Positions 46,985 to 60,988 of a DNA stretch of 64,000 nt are shown in pieces. The position numbers were made by a program, and so were the translations under genes. The notes under the pieces are model-generated. The model had not been told where the DNA came from. It saw only the letters and a program-made list of their open reading frames with translations, and made no database searches. The stretch's first letter is position 1, and the number at the start of each line of letters is the position of its first letter. The DNA comes from Delphinus delphis (Eukaryota; Chordata; Mammalia; Artiodactyla; Delphinidae): NCBI RefSeq assembly GCF_949987515.2, contig NC_082688.1, forward strand, positions 81,403,844 to 81,467,843. The letters run 5' to 3'.

Positions 46985-49776
46985 TTTTTTTTAAACATCT
47001 TTATTGGGGTATAACTGCTGTACAATGGTGTGTTAGTTTCTGCTTTATAACAAAGTGAATCAGTTGTACATATACATATGTTCCCATATGTCTTCCCTCT
47101 TGCGTCTCCCTCCCTCCCACCCTCCCTTTCCCACCCCTCCAGGCAGTCACAAAGCACCGAGCTGATATCCCTGTGGTATGGAGCTGCTTCCCACTAGGTA
47201 TCTCCCTTACGTTTGGTAGTGTATATATGTTCATGCCTCTCTCTCGCTTTGTCACAGCTCACACTTCCCCCTCCCCATATCCTCAAGTCCGTTCTCCAGT
47301 AGGTCTGTGTCTTTATTCCTGTCTTACCCCTAGGTTCTTCATGACATATTTTTTCTTCAATTCCACATATATGTGTTAGCATATGGTATTTGTGTTTGTC
47401 TTTGTGGCTTACTTCACTCTGTATGACAGACACTAGGTCTATCCACCTCATTACAAATAGCTCAATTTCGTTTCTTTTTATGGCTGAGTAATATTCCATT
47501 GTATATATGTGCCACATCTTCTTTATCCATTCATCCGATGATGGGCACTTAGGTTGTGTCCATCTCCGGGCTATCGTAAATAGAGCTGCAATAAACATGT
47601 TGGTACATGACTCTTTTTGAATTATGGTTTTCTCAGGGTATGTGCCCAGTAGTGGGATTGCTGGGTCATATGGTAGTTCTATTTGTAGTTTTTTAAGGAA
47701 CCTCCATACTGTTCTCCATAGTGGCTGTACCAATTCACATTCCCACCAGCAGTGCAGGAGTGTTCCCTTTTCTCCACAGCCTCTCCAGAATTTATTGTTT
47801 CTAGATTTTTTGATGATGGCCATTGTGACTGGTGTGAGATGATATCTCATTGTAGTTTTGATTTGCGTTTCCCTAATGATTAATGATGTTGAGCATTCTT
47901 TCATGTGTCTGTTGGCACTCTGTATATCTTCTCTGGAGAAATGTCTATTTAGGTCTTCTGCCCATTTTTGGATTGGGTTGTTTGTTTTTTTGTTATTGAG
48001 CTGCATGAGCTGCTTGTAAATTTTGGAAATTAATCCTTTGTAGTTGCTTCATTTTTTCCTCCCATTCTGAGGGTTGTCTTTTGGTCTTGTTTATGGTTTC
48101 CTTTGCTGTGCAAAAGCGTTGAAGTTTCATTAGGTCCCATGTGTTTATTTTTGTTTTTATTTCCATTTCTGTAGGAGGTGGGTCAAAAAGGATCTTGCTG
48201 TGATTTATGTGATAGAGTGTCCCGCCTATGTTTTCCTCTAAGAGTTTGATAGTTTCTGGCCTTACATTTAGGTCTTTAGTCCATTTTGAGCTTATTTTTG
48301 TGTATGGTGTTAGGGAGTGATCTAATCTCATACTTTTACTTGTACCTGTCCAGTTTTCCCAGCACCACTTATTGAAAAGGCTGTCCTTTCTGCACTGTAC
48401 ATTCCTGCCTCCTTTATCAAAGATAAGGTGACCATATGTGCGTGGGTGTATCTCTGGACTTTCTATCCTGTTCCATTGATCTATATTTCTGTTTTTGTGC
48501 CAGTACCATACTGTCTTGATTACTGTAGCTTTGTAGTATAGTCTGAAGTCAGGGAGCCTGATTCCTCCAGCTCCGTTTTTCGTTTTCAAGATTGCTTTGG
48601 CTATTCGGGGTCTTTTGTGTTTCCATACAAATAGTGAAATTTTTTGTTCTAGTTCTGTGAAAAATGCCAGTGGTAGTTTGAAAGGGATTGCATTGAATCT
48701 GTAGATTGCTTTGGGTAATAGAGTCATTTTCACAATGTTGATTCTTCCAATCCAAGAACATGGTATATCTCTCCATCTATTTGTATCATCTTTAATTTCT
48801 TTCATCAGTGTCTTATAATTTTCTGCATACAGGTCTTTTGTCTCCTAGGTAGGCTTATTCCTAGATATTTTATTCTTTTTGTTGCAGTGGTAAATGGGAG
48901 TGTTTTCTTGATTTAACATTCATATTTTTCATCCTTAGTGTATAGGAATGCAAGAGATTTCTGTGCATTAATTTTGTATCCTGCTACTTTACCAAATTCA
49001 TTGATTAGCTCTAGTAGTTTTCTGGTAGCATCTTTAGGATTCTCTATGGATAGTATCATGTCATCTGCAAACAGTGACAGTTTTACTTCTTCTTTTCCAA
49101 TTTGGATTCCTTTTATTTCCTTTTCTTCTCTGATTGCTGTGGCTAAAACTTGCAAAAGTATGTTGAATAAGAGTGGTGAGAGTGGGCAACCTTGTCTTGT
49201 TCCTGATCTTAGTGGAAATGCTTTCAGTTTTTCACCATTGAGGACGATGTTGTCTGTGGGTTTGTCATATCTGGCCTTTATTATATTGAGGAAAGTCCCC
49301 TCTGTGCCTACTTTGTGCAGGGTTTTTATCATAAATGGGTGTTGAATTTTGTCGAAAGCTTTCTCTGCATCTGTTAAGATGATCATATGGTTTTTCTCCT
49401 TCAATTTGTTAATATGGTGTACACGTTGATTGCTTTGCGTATATTGAAGAATCCTTGCATTCCTGGAATAAAGCCCACTTGATCATGGTGTAGGATCCTT
49501 TTAATGTGCTGTTGGATTGTGTTTGCTAGTATTTTGTTGAGGATTTTTGCATCTATGTTCATCAGTGATACTGGCCTGTAGTTTTCTTTCTTTGTGACAT
49601 CCTTGTCTGGTTTTGGTATCAGGGTGATGGTGGCCTCGTAGAATGAGTTTGGGAGTGTTCCTCCCTCTGCTCTATTTTGGAAGAGTTTGAGAAGGATAGG
49701 TGTTAGCTCTTCTGTAAATGTTTGATCGAATTCGCTTGTGAAGCCATCTGGTCCTGGGCTTTTGATTGATGGAAAA
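46985..49776 (-). repeat. Array unit 8 (period 2793 bp)
   Basis: Core type, right group. Has AAAAGCGTTGAAG and GTCCCGCC, like units 10 and 11. Right junction GGAAAA-T9. Confidence 0.93.
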
Positions 49777-52570
49777 TTTTTTTTTAAACATCTTTATTGG
49801 GGTATAACTGCTGTACAATGGTGTGTTAGTTTCTGCTTTATAACAAAGTGAATCAGTTGTACATATACATATGTTCCCATATGTCTTCCCTCTTGCGTCT
49901 CCCTCCCTCCCACCCTCCCTTTCCCACCCCTCCAGGCAGTCACAAAGCACCGAGCTGATATCCCTGTGGTATGGAGCTGCTTCCCACTAGGTATCTCCCT
50001 TACGTTTGGTAGTGTATATATGTTCATGCCTCTCTCTCGCTTTGTCACAGCTCACACTTCCCCCTCCCCATATCCTCAAGTCCGTTCTCCAGTAGGTCTG
50101 TGTCTTTATTCCTGTCTTACCCCTAGGTTCTTCATGACATATTTTTTCTTCAATTCCACATATATGTGTTAGCATATGGTATTTGTGTTTGTCTTTGTGG
50201 CTTACTTCACTCTGTATGACAGACACTAGGTCTATCCACCTCATTACAAATAGCTCAATTTCGTTTCTTTTTATGGCTGAGTAATATTCCATTGTATATA
50301 TGTGCCACATCTTCTTTATCCATTCATCCGATGATGGGCACTTAGGTTGTGTCCATCTCCGGGCTATCGTAAATAGAGCTGCAATAAACATGTTGGTACA
50401 TGACTCTTTTTGAATTATGGTTTTCTCAGGGTATGTGCCCAGTAGTGGGATTGCTGGGTCATATGGTAGTTCTATTTGTAGTTTTTTAAGGAACCTCCAT
50501 ACTGTTCTCCATAGTGGCTGTACCAATTCACATTCCCACCAGCAGTGCAGGAGTGTTCCCTTTTCTCCACAGCCTCTCCAGAATTTATTGTTTCTAGATT
50601 TTTTGATGATGGCCATTGTGACTGGTGTGAGATGATATCTCATTGTAGTTTTGATTTGCGTTTCCCTAATGATTAATGATGTTGAGCATTCTTTCATGTG
50701 TCTGTTGGCACTCTGTATATCTTCTCTGGAGAAATGTCTATTTAGGTCTTCTGCCCATTTTTGGATTGGGTTGTTTGTTTTTTTGTTATTGAGCTGCATG
50801 AGCTGCTTGTAAATTTTGGAAATTAATCCTTTGTAGTTGCTTCATTTTTTCCTCCCATTCTGAGGGTTGTCTTTTGGTCTTGTTTATGGTTTCCTTTGCT
50901 GTGCAAAAGCTTTGAAGTTTCATTAGGTCCCATGTGTTTATTTTTGTTTTTATTTCCATTTCTGTAGGAGGTGGGTCAAAAAGGATCTTGCTGTGATTTA
51001 TGTGATAGAGTGTCCCGCCTATGTTTTCCTCTAAGAGTTTGATAGTTTCTGGCCTTACATTTAGGTCTTTAGTCCATTTTGAGCTTATTTTTGTGTATGG
51101 TGTTAGGGAGTGATCTAATCTCATACTTTTACTTGTACCTGTCCAGTTTTCCCAGCACCACTTATTGAAAAGGCTGTCCTTTCTGCACTGTACATTCCTG
51201 CCTCCTTTATCAAAGATAAGGTGACCATATGTGCGTGGGTGTATCTCTGGACTTTCTATCCTGTTCCATTGATCTATATTTCTGTTTTTGTGCCAGTACC
51301 ATACTGTCTTGATTACTGTAGCTTTGTAGTATAGTCTGAAGTCAGGGAGCCTGATTCCTCCAGCTCCGTTTTTCGTTTTCAAGATTGCTTTGGCTATTCG
51401 GGGTCTTTTGTGTTTCCATACAAATAGTGAAATTTTTTGTTCTAGTTCTGTGAAAAATGCCAGTGGTAGTTTGAAAGGGATTGCATTGAATCTGTAGATT
51501 GCTTTGGGTAATAGAGTCATTTTCACAATGTTGATTCTTCCAATCCAAGAACATGGTATATCTCTCCATCTATTTGTATCATCTTTAATTTCTTTCATCA
51601 GTGTCTTATAATTTTCTGCATACAGGTCTTTTGTCTCCTAGGTAGGCTTATTCCTAGATATTTTATTCTTTTTGTTGCAGTGGTAAATGGGAGTGTTTTC
51701 TTGATTTAACATTCATATTTTTCATCCTTAGTGTATAGGAATGCAAGAGATTTCTGTGCATTAATTTTGTATCCTGCTACTTTACCAAATTCATTGATTA
51801 GCTCTAGTAGTTTTCTGGTAGCATCTTTAGGATTCTCTATGGATAGTATCATGTCATCTGCAAACAGTGACAGTTTTACTTCTTCTTTTCCAATTTGGAT
51901 TCCTTTTATTTCCTTTTCTTCTCTGATTGCTGTGGCTAAAACTTGCAAAAGTATGTTGAATAAGAGTGGTGAGAGTGGGCAACCTTGTCTTGTTCCTGAT
52001 CTTAGTGGAAATGCTTTCAGTTTTTCACCATTGAGGACGATGTTGTCTGTGGGTTTGTCATATCTGGCCTTTATTATATTGAGGAAAGTCCCCTCTGTGC
52101 CTACTTTGTGCAGGGTTTTTATCATAAATGGGTGTTGAATTTTGTCGAAAGCTTTCTCTGCATCTGTTAAGATGATCATATGGTTTTTCTCCTTCAATTT
52201 GTTAATATGGTGTACACGTTGATTGCTTTGCGTATATTGAAGAATCCTTGCATTCCTGGAATAAAGCCCACTTGATCATGGTGTAGGATCCTTTTAATGT
52301 GCTGTTGGATTGTGTTTGCTAGTATTTTGTTGAGGATTTTTGCATCTATGTTCATCAGTGATACTGGCCTGTAGTTTTCTTTCTTTGTGACATCCTTGTC
52401 TGGTTTTGGTATCAGGGTGATGGTGGCCTCGTAGAATGAGTTTGGGAGTGTTCCTCCCTCTGCTCTATTTTGGAAGAGTTTGAGAAGGATAGGTGTTAGC
52501 TCTTCTGTAAATGTTTGATTGAATTCGCTTGTGAAGCCATCTGGTCCTGGGCTTTTGATTGATGGAAAAA
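49777..52570 (-). repeat. Array unit 9 (period 2793 bp)
   Basis: Core type, right group. AAAAGCTTTGAAG with GTCCCGCC. TTTGATTGAATTCG and GGAAAAA-T8 at its right end, the same pair as unit 10. Confidence 0.93.
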
Positions 52571-55363
52571 TTTTTTTTAAACATCTTTATTGGGGTATAA
52601 CTGCTGTACAATGGTGTGTTAGTTTCTGCTTTATAACAAAGTGAATCAGTTGTACATATACATATGTTCCCATATGTCTTCCCTCTTGCGTCTCCCTCCC
52701 TCCCACCCTCCCTTTCCCACCCCTCCAGGCAGTCACAAAGCACCGAGCTGATATCCCTGTGGTATGGAGCTGCTTCCCACTAGGTATCTCCCTTACGTTT
52801 GGTAGTGTATATATGTTCATGCCTCTCTCTCGCTTTGTCACAGCTCACACTTCCCCCTCCCCATATCCTCAAGTCCGTTCTCCAGTAGGTCTGTGTCTTT
52901 ATTCCTGTCTTACCCCTAGGTTCTTCATGACATATTTTTTCTTCAATTCCACATATATGTGTTAGCATATGGTATTTGTGTTTGTCTTTGTGGCTTACTT
53001 CACTCTGTATGACAGACACTAGGTCTATCCACCTCATTACAAATAGCTCAATTTCGTTTCTTTTTATGGCTGAGTAATATTCCATTGTATATATGTGCCA
53101 CATCTTCTTTATCCATTCATCCGATGATGGGCACTTAGGTTGTGTCCATCTCCGGGCTATCGTAAATAGAGCTGCAATAAACATGTTGGTACATGACTCT
53201 TTTTGAATTATGGTTTTCTCAGGGTATGTGCCCAGTAGTGGGATTGCTGGGTCATATGGTAGTTCTATTTGTAGTTTTTTAAGGAACCTCCATACTGTTC
53301 TCCATAGTGGCTGTACCAATTCACATTCCCACCAGCAGTGCAGGAGTGTTCCCTTTTCTCCACAGCCTCTCCAGAATTTATTGTTTCTAGATTTTTTGAT
53401 GATGGCCATTGTGACTGGTGTGAGATGATATCTCATTGTAGTTTTGATTTGCGTTTCCCTAATGATTAATGATGTTGAGCATTCTTTCATGTGTCTGTTG
53501 GCACTCTGTATATCTTCTCTGGAGAAATGTCTATTTAGGTCTTCTGCCCATTTTTGGATTGGGTTGTTTGTTTTTTTGTTATTGAGCTGCATGAGCTGCT
53601 TGTAAATTTTGGAAATTAATCCTTTGTAGTTGCTTCATTTTTTCCTCCCATTCTGAGGGTTGTCTTTTGGTCTTGTTTATGGTTTCCTTTGCTGTGCAAA
53701 AGCGTTGAAGTTTCATTAGGTCCCATGTGTTTATTTTTGTTTTTATTTCCATTTCTGTAGGAGGTGGGTCAAAAAGGATCTTGCTGTGATTTATGTGATA
53801 GAGTGTCCCGCCTATGTTTTCCTCTAAGAGTTTGATAGTTTCTGGCCTTACATTTAGGTCTTTAGTCCATTTTGAGCTTATTTTTGTGTATGGTGTTAGG
53901 GAGTGATCTAATCTCATACTTTTACTTGTACCTGTCCAGTTTTCCCAGCACCACTTATTGAAAAGGCTGTCCTTTCTGCACTGTACATTCCTGCCTCCTT
54001 TATCAAAGATAAGGTGACCATATGTGCGTGGGTGTATCTCTGGACTTTCTATCCTGTTCCATTGATCTATATTTCTGTTTTTGTGCCAGTACCATACTGT
54101 CTTGATTACTGTAGCTTTGTAGTATAGTCTGAAGTCAGGGAGCCTGATTCCTCCAGCTCCGTTTTTCGTTTTCAAGATTGCTTTGGCTATTCGGGGTCTT
54201 TTGTGTTTCCATACAAATAGTGAAATTTTTTGTTCTAGTTCTGTGAAAAATGCCAGTGGTAGTTTGAAAGGGATTGCATTGAATCTGTAGATTGCTTTGG
54301 GTAATAGAGTCATTTTCACAATGTTGATTCTTCCAATCCAAGAACATGGTATATCTCTCCATCTATTTGTATCATCTTTAATTTCTTTCATCAGTGTCTT
54401 ATAATTTTCTGCATACAGGTCTTTTGTCTCCTAGGTAGGCTTATTCCTAGATATTTTATTCTTTTTGTTGCAGTGGTAAATGGGAGTGTTTTCTTGATTT
54501 AACATTCATATTTTTCATCCTTAGTGTATAGGAATGCAAGAGATTTCTGTGCATTAATTTTGTATCCTGCTACTTTACCAAATTCATTGATTAGCTCTAG
54601 TAGTTTTCTGGTAGCATCTTTAGGATTCTCTATGGATAGTATCATGTCATCTGCAAACAGTGACAGTTTTACTTCTTCTTTTCCAATTTGGATTCCTTTT
54701 ATTTCCTTTTCTTCTCTGATTGCTGTGGCTAAAACTTGCAAAAGTATGTTGAATAAGAGTGGTGAGAGTGGGCAACCTTGTCTTGTTCCTGATCTTAGTG
54801 GAAATGCTTTCAGTTTTTCACCATTGAGGACGATGTTGTCTGTGGGTTTGTCATATCTGGCCTTTATTATATTGAGGAAAGTCCCCTCTGTGCCTACTTT
54901 GTGCAGGGTTTTTATCATAAATGGGTGTTGAATTTTGTCGAAAGCTTTCTCTGCATCTGTTAAGATGATCATATGGTTTTTCTCCTTCAATTTGTTAATA
55001 TGGTGTACACGTTGATTGCTTTGCGTATATTGAAGAATCCTTGCATTCCTGGAATAAAGCCCACTTGATCATGGTGTAGGATCCTTTTAATGTGCTGTTG
55101 GATTGTGTTTGCTAGTATTTTGTTGAGGATTTTTGCATCTATGTTCATCAGTGATACTGGCCTGTAGTTTTCTTTCTTTGTGACATCCTTGTCTGGTTTT
55201 GGTATCAGGGTGATGGTGGCCTCGTAGAATGAGTTTGGGAGTGTTCCTCCCTCTGCTCTATTTTGGAAGAGTTTGAGAAGGATAGGTGTTAGCTCTTCTG
55301 TAAATGTTTGATTGAATTCGCTTGTGAAGCCATCTGGTCCTGGGCTTTTGATTGATGGAAAAA
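52571..55363 (-). repeat. Array unit 10 (2793 bp)
   Basis: Core type, right group. AAAAGCGTTGAAG, GTCCCGCC, TTTGATTGAATTCG and GGAAAAA-T8. At the positions I compared it differs from unit 11 only near the right junction. Confidence 0.93.
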
Positions 55364-58155
55364 TTTTTTTTAAACATCTTTATTGGGGTATAACTGCTGT
55401 ACAATGGTGTGTTAGTTTCTGCTTTATAACAAAGTGAATCAGTTGTACATATACATATGTTCCCATATGTCTTCCCTCTTGCGTCTCCCTCCCTCCCACC
55501 CTCCCTTTCCCACCCCTCCAGGCAGTCACAAAGCACCGAGCTGATATCCCTGTGGTATGGAGCTGCTTCCCACTAGGTATCTCCCTTACGTTTGGTAGTG
55601 TATATATGTTCATGCCTCTCTCTCGCTTTGTCACAGCTCACACTTCCCCCTCCCCATATCCTCAAGTCCGTTCTCCAGTAGGTCTGTGTCTTTATTCCTG
55701 TCTTACCCCTAGGTTCTTCATGACATATTTTTTCTTCAATTCCACATATATGTGTTAGCATATGGTATTTGTGTTTGTCTTTGTGGCTTACTTCACTCTG
55801 TATGACAGACACTAGGTCTATCCACCTCATTACAAATAGCTCAATTTCGTTTCTTTTTATGGCTGAGTAATATTCCATTGTATATATGTGCCACATCTTC
55901 TTTATCCATTCATCCGATGATGGGCACTTAGGTTGTGTCCATCTCCGGGCTATCGTAAATAGAGCTGCAATAAACATGTTGGTACATGACTCTTTTTGAA
56001 TTATGGTTTTCTCAGGGTATGTGCCCAGTAGTGGGATTGCTGGGTCATATGGTAGTTCTATTTGTAGTTTTTTAAGGAACCTCCATACTGTTCTCCATAG
56101 TGGCTGTACCAATTCACATTCCCACCAGCAGTGCAGGAGTGTTCCCTTTTCTCCACAGCCTCTCCAGAATTTATTGTTTCTAGATTTTTTGATGATGGCC
56201 ATTGTGACTGGTGTGAGATGATATCTCATTGTAGTTTTGATTTGCGTTTCCCTAATGATTAATGATGTTGAGCATTCTTTCATGTGTCTGTTGGCACTCT
56301 GTATATCTTCTCTGGAGAAATGTCTATTTAGGTCTTCTGCCCATTTTTGGATTGGGTTGTTTGTTTTTTTGTTATTGAGCTGCATGAGCTGCTTGTAAAT
56401 TTTGGAAATTAATCCTTTGTAGTTGCTTCATTTTTTCCTCCCATTCTGAGGGTTGTCTTTTGGTCTTGTTTATGGTTTCCTTTGCTGTGCAAAAGCGTTG
56501 AAGTTTCATTAGGTCCCATGTGTTTATTTTTGTTTTTATTTCCATTTCTGTAGGAGGTGGGTCAAAAAGGATCTTGCTGTGATTTATGTGATAGAGTGTC
56601 CCGCCTATGTTTTCCTCTAAGAGTTTGATAGTTTCTGGCCTTACATTTAGGTCTTTAGTCCATTTTGAGCTTATTTTTGTGTATGGTGTTAGGGAGTGAT
56701 CTAATCTCATACTTTTACTTGTACCTGTCCAGTTTTCCCAGCACCACTTATTGAAAAGGCTGTCCTTTCTGCACTGTACATTCCTGCCTCCTTTATCAAA
56801 GATAAGGTGACCATATGTGCGTGGGTGTATCTCTGGACTTTCTATCCTGTTCCATTGATCTATATTTCTGTTTTTGTGCCAGTACCATACTGTCTTGATT
56901 ACTGTAGCTTTGTAGTATAGTCTGAAGTCAGGGAGCCTGATTCCTCCAGCTCCGTTTTTCGTTTTCAAGATTGCTTTGGCTATTCGGGGTCTTTTGTGTT
57001 TCCATACAAATAGTGAAATTTTTTGTTCTAGTTCTGTGAAAAATGCCAGTGGTAGTTTGAAAGGGATTGCATTGAATCTGTAGATTGCTTTGGGTAATAG
57101 AGTCATTTTCACAATGTTGATTCTTCCAATCCAAGAACATGGTATATCTCTCCATCTATTTGTATCATCTTTAATTTCTTTCATCAGTGTCTTATAATTT
57201 TCTGCATACAGGTCTTTTGTCTCCTAGGTAGGCTTATTCCTAGATATTTTATTCTTTTTGTTGCAGTGGTAAATGGGAGTGTTTTCTTGATTTAACATTC
57301 ATATTTTTCATCCTTAGTGTATAGGAATGCAAGAGATTTCTGTGCATTAATTTTGTATCCTGCTACTTTACCAAATTCATTGATTAGCTCTAGTAGTTTT
57401 CTGGTAGCATCTTTAGGATTCTCTATGGATAGTATCATGTCATCTGCAAACAGTGACAGTTTTACTTCTTCTTTTCCAATTTGGATTCCTTTTATTTCCT
57501 TTTCTTCTCTGATTGCTGTGGCTAAAACTTGCAAAAGTATGTTGAATAAGAGTGGTGAGAGTGGGCAACCTTGTCTTGTTCCTGATCTTAGTGGAAATGC
57601 TTTCAGTTTTTCACCATTGAGGACGATGTTGTCTGTGGGTTTGTCATATCTGGCCTTTATTATATTGAGGAAAGTCCCCTCTGTGCCTACTTTGTGCAGG
57701 GTTTTTATCATAAATGGGTGTTGAATTTTGTCGAAAGCTTTCTCTGCATCTGTTAAGATGATCATATGGTTTTTCTCCTTCAATTTGTTAATATGGTGTA
57801 CACGTTGATTGCTTTGCGTATATTGAAGAATCCTTGCATTCCTGGAATAAAGCCCACTTGATCATGGTGTAGGATCCTTTTAATGTGCTGTTGGATTGTG
57901 TTTGCTAGTATTTTGTTGAGGATTTTTGCATCTATGTTCATCAGTGATACTGGCCTGTAGTTTTCTTTCTTTGTGACATCCTTGTCTGGTTTTGGTATCA
58001 GGGTGATGGTGGCCTCGTAGAATGAGTTTGGGAGTGTTCCTCCCTCTGCTCTATTTTGGAAGAGTTTGAGAAGGATAGGTGTTAGCTCTTCTGTAAATGT
58101 TTGATCGAATTCGCTTGTGAAGCCATCTGGTCCTGGGCTTTTGATTGATGGAAAA
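55364..58155 (-). repeat. Array unit 11 (period 2793 bp)
   Basis: Core type, right group, and a near twin of unit 10 (AAAAGCGTTGAAG, GTCCCGCC), but ending TTTGATCGAATTCG and GGAAAA-T9. Confidence 0.93.
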
Positions 58156-60948
58156 TTTTTTTTTAAACATCTTTATTGGGGTATAACTGCTGTACAATGG
58201 TGTGTTAGTTTCTGCTTTATAACAAAGTGAATCAGTTGTACATATACATATGTTCCCATATGTCTTCCCTCTTGCGTCTCCCTCCCTCCCACCCTCCCTT
58301 TCCCACCCCTCCAGGCAGTCACAAAGCACCGAGCTGATATCCCTGTGGTATGGAGCTGCTTCCCACTAGGTATCTCCCTTACGTTTGGTAGTGTATATAT
58401 GTTCATGCCTCTCTCTCGCTTTGTCACAGCTCACACTTCCCCCTCCCCATATCCTCAAGTCCGTTCTCCAGTAGGTCTGTGTCTTTATTCCTGTCTTACC
58501 CCTAGGTTCTTCATGACATATTTTTTCTTCAATTCCACATATATGTGTTAGCATATGGTATTTGTGTTTGTCTTTGTGGCTTACTTCACTCTGTATGACA
58601 GACACTAGGTCTATCCACCTCATTACAAATAGCTCAATTTCGTTTCTTTTTATGGCTGAGTAATATTCCATTGTATATATGTGCCACATCTTCTTTATCC
58701 ATTCATCCGATGATGGGCACTTAGGTTGTGTCCATCTCCGGGCTATCGTAAATAGAGCTGCAATAAACATGTTGGTACATGACTCTTTTTGAATTATGGT
58801 TTTCTCAGGGTATGTGCCCAGTAGTGGGATTGCTGGGTCATATGGTAGTTCTATTTGTAGTTTTTTAAGGAACCTCCATACTGTTCTCCATAGTGGCTGT
58901 ACCAATTCACATTCCCACCAGCAGTGCAGGAGTGTTCCCTTTTCTCCACAGCCTCTCCAGAATTTATTGTTTCTAGATTTTTTGATGATGGCCATTGTGA
59001 CTGGTGTGAGATGATATCTCATTGTAGTTTTGATTTGCGTTTCCCTAATGATTAATGATGTTGAGCATTCTTTCATGTGTCTGTTGGCACTCTGTATATC
59101 TTCTCTGGAGAAATGTCTATTTAGGTCTTCTGCCCATTTTTGGATTGGGTTGTTTGTTTTTTTGTTATTGAGCTGCATGAGCTGCTTGTAAATTTTGGAA
59201 ATTAATCCTTTGTAGTTGCTTCATTTTTTCCTCCCATTCTGAGGGTTGTCTTTTGGTCTTGTTTATGGTTTCCTTTGCTGTGCAAAAGCTTTGAAGTTTC
59301 ATTAGGTCCCATGTGTTTATTTTTGTTTTTATTTCCATTTCTGTAGGAGGTGGGTCAAAAAGGATCTTGCTGTGATTTATGTGATAGAGTGTCCTGCCTA
59401 TGTTTTCCTCTAAGAGTTTGATAGTTTCTGGCCTTACATTTAGGTCTTTAGTCCATTTTGAGCTTATTTTTGTGTATGGTGTTAGGGAGTGATCTAATCT
59501 CATACTTTTACTTGTACCTGTCCAGTTTTCCCAGCACCACTTATTGAAAAGGCTGTCCTTTCTGCACTGTACATTCCTGCCTCCTTTATCAAAGATAAGG
59601 TGACCATATGTGCGTGGGTGTATCTCTGGACTTTCTATCCTGTTCCATTGATCTATATTTCTGTTTTTGTGCCAGTACCATACTGTCTTGATTACTGTAG
59701 CTTTGTAGTATAGTCTGAAGTCAGGGAGCCTGATTCCTCCAGCTCCGTTTTTCGTTTTCAAGATTGCTTTGGCTATTCGGGGTCTTTTGTGTTTCCATAC
59801 AAATAGTGAAATTTTTTGTTCTAGTTCTGTGAAAAATGCCAGTGGTAGTTTGAAAGGGATTGCATTGAATCTGTAGATTGCTTTGGGTAATAGAGTCATT
59901 TTCACAATGTTGATTCTTCCAATCCAAGAACATGGTATATCTCTCCATCTATTTGTATCATCTTTAATTTCTTTCATCAGTGTCTTATAATTTTCTGCAT
60001 ACAGGTCTTTTGTCTCCTAGGTAGGCTTATTCCTAGATATTTTATTCTTTTTGTTGCAGTGGTAAATGGGAGTGTTTTCTTGATTTAACATTCATATTTT
60101 TCATCCTTAGTGTATAGGAATGCAAGAGATTTCTGTGCATTAATTTTGTATCCTGCTACTTTACCAAATTCATTGATTAGCTCTAGTAGTTTTCTGGTAG
60201 CATCTTTAGGATTCTCTATGGATAGTATCATGTCATCTGCAAACAGTGACAGTTTTACTTCTTCTTTTCCAATTTGGATTCCTTTTATTTCCTTTTCTTC
60301 TCTGATTGCTGTGGCTAAAACTTGCAAAAGTATGTTGAATAAGAGTGGTGAGAGTGGGCAACCTTGTCTTGTTCCTGATCTTAGTGGAAATGCTTTCAGT
60401 TTTTCACCATTGAGGACGATGTTGTCTGTGGGTTTGTCATATCTGGCCTTTATTATATTGAGGAAAGTCCCCTCTGTGCCTACTTTGTGCAGGGTTTTTA
60501 TCATAAATGGGTGTTGAATTTTGTCGAAAGCTTTCTCTGCATCTGTTAAGATGATCATATGGTTTTTCTCCTTCAATTTGTTAATATGGTGTACACGTTG
60601 ATTGCTTTGCGTATATTGAAGAATCCTTGCATTCCTGGAATAAAGCCCACTTGATCATGGTGTAGGATCCTTTTAATGTGCTGTTGGATTGTGTTTGCTA
60701 GTATTTTGTTGAGGATTTTTGCATGTATGTTCATCAGTGATACTGGCCTGTAGTTTTCTTTCTTTGTGACATCCTTGTCTGGTTTTGGTATCAGGGTGAT
60801 GGTGGCCTCGTAGAATGAGTTTGGGAGTGTTCCTCCCTCTGCTCTATTTTGGAAGAGTTTGAGAAGGATAGGTGTTAGCTCTTCTGTAAATGTTTGATCG
60901 AATTCGCCTGTGAAGCCATCTGGTCCTGGGCTTTTGATTGATGGAAGA
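58156..60948 (-). repeat. Array unit 12 (core, P-type right end)
   Basis: Core type (AAAAGCTTTGAAG, GTCCTGCC, CATCTGTTAAGATG at 60540). Between about 60.55 and 60.72 kb it switches to P-type: GCATGTATG (60721), GAATTCGCCTGTG (60900), then the junction GGAAGA-T6-A-T6. Confidence 0.93.
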
Positions 60949-60988
60949 TTTTTTATTTTTTAAACATCTTTATTGGGGTATAACTGCT

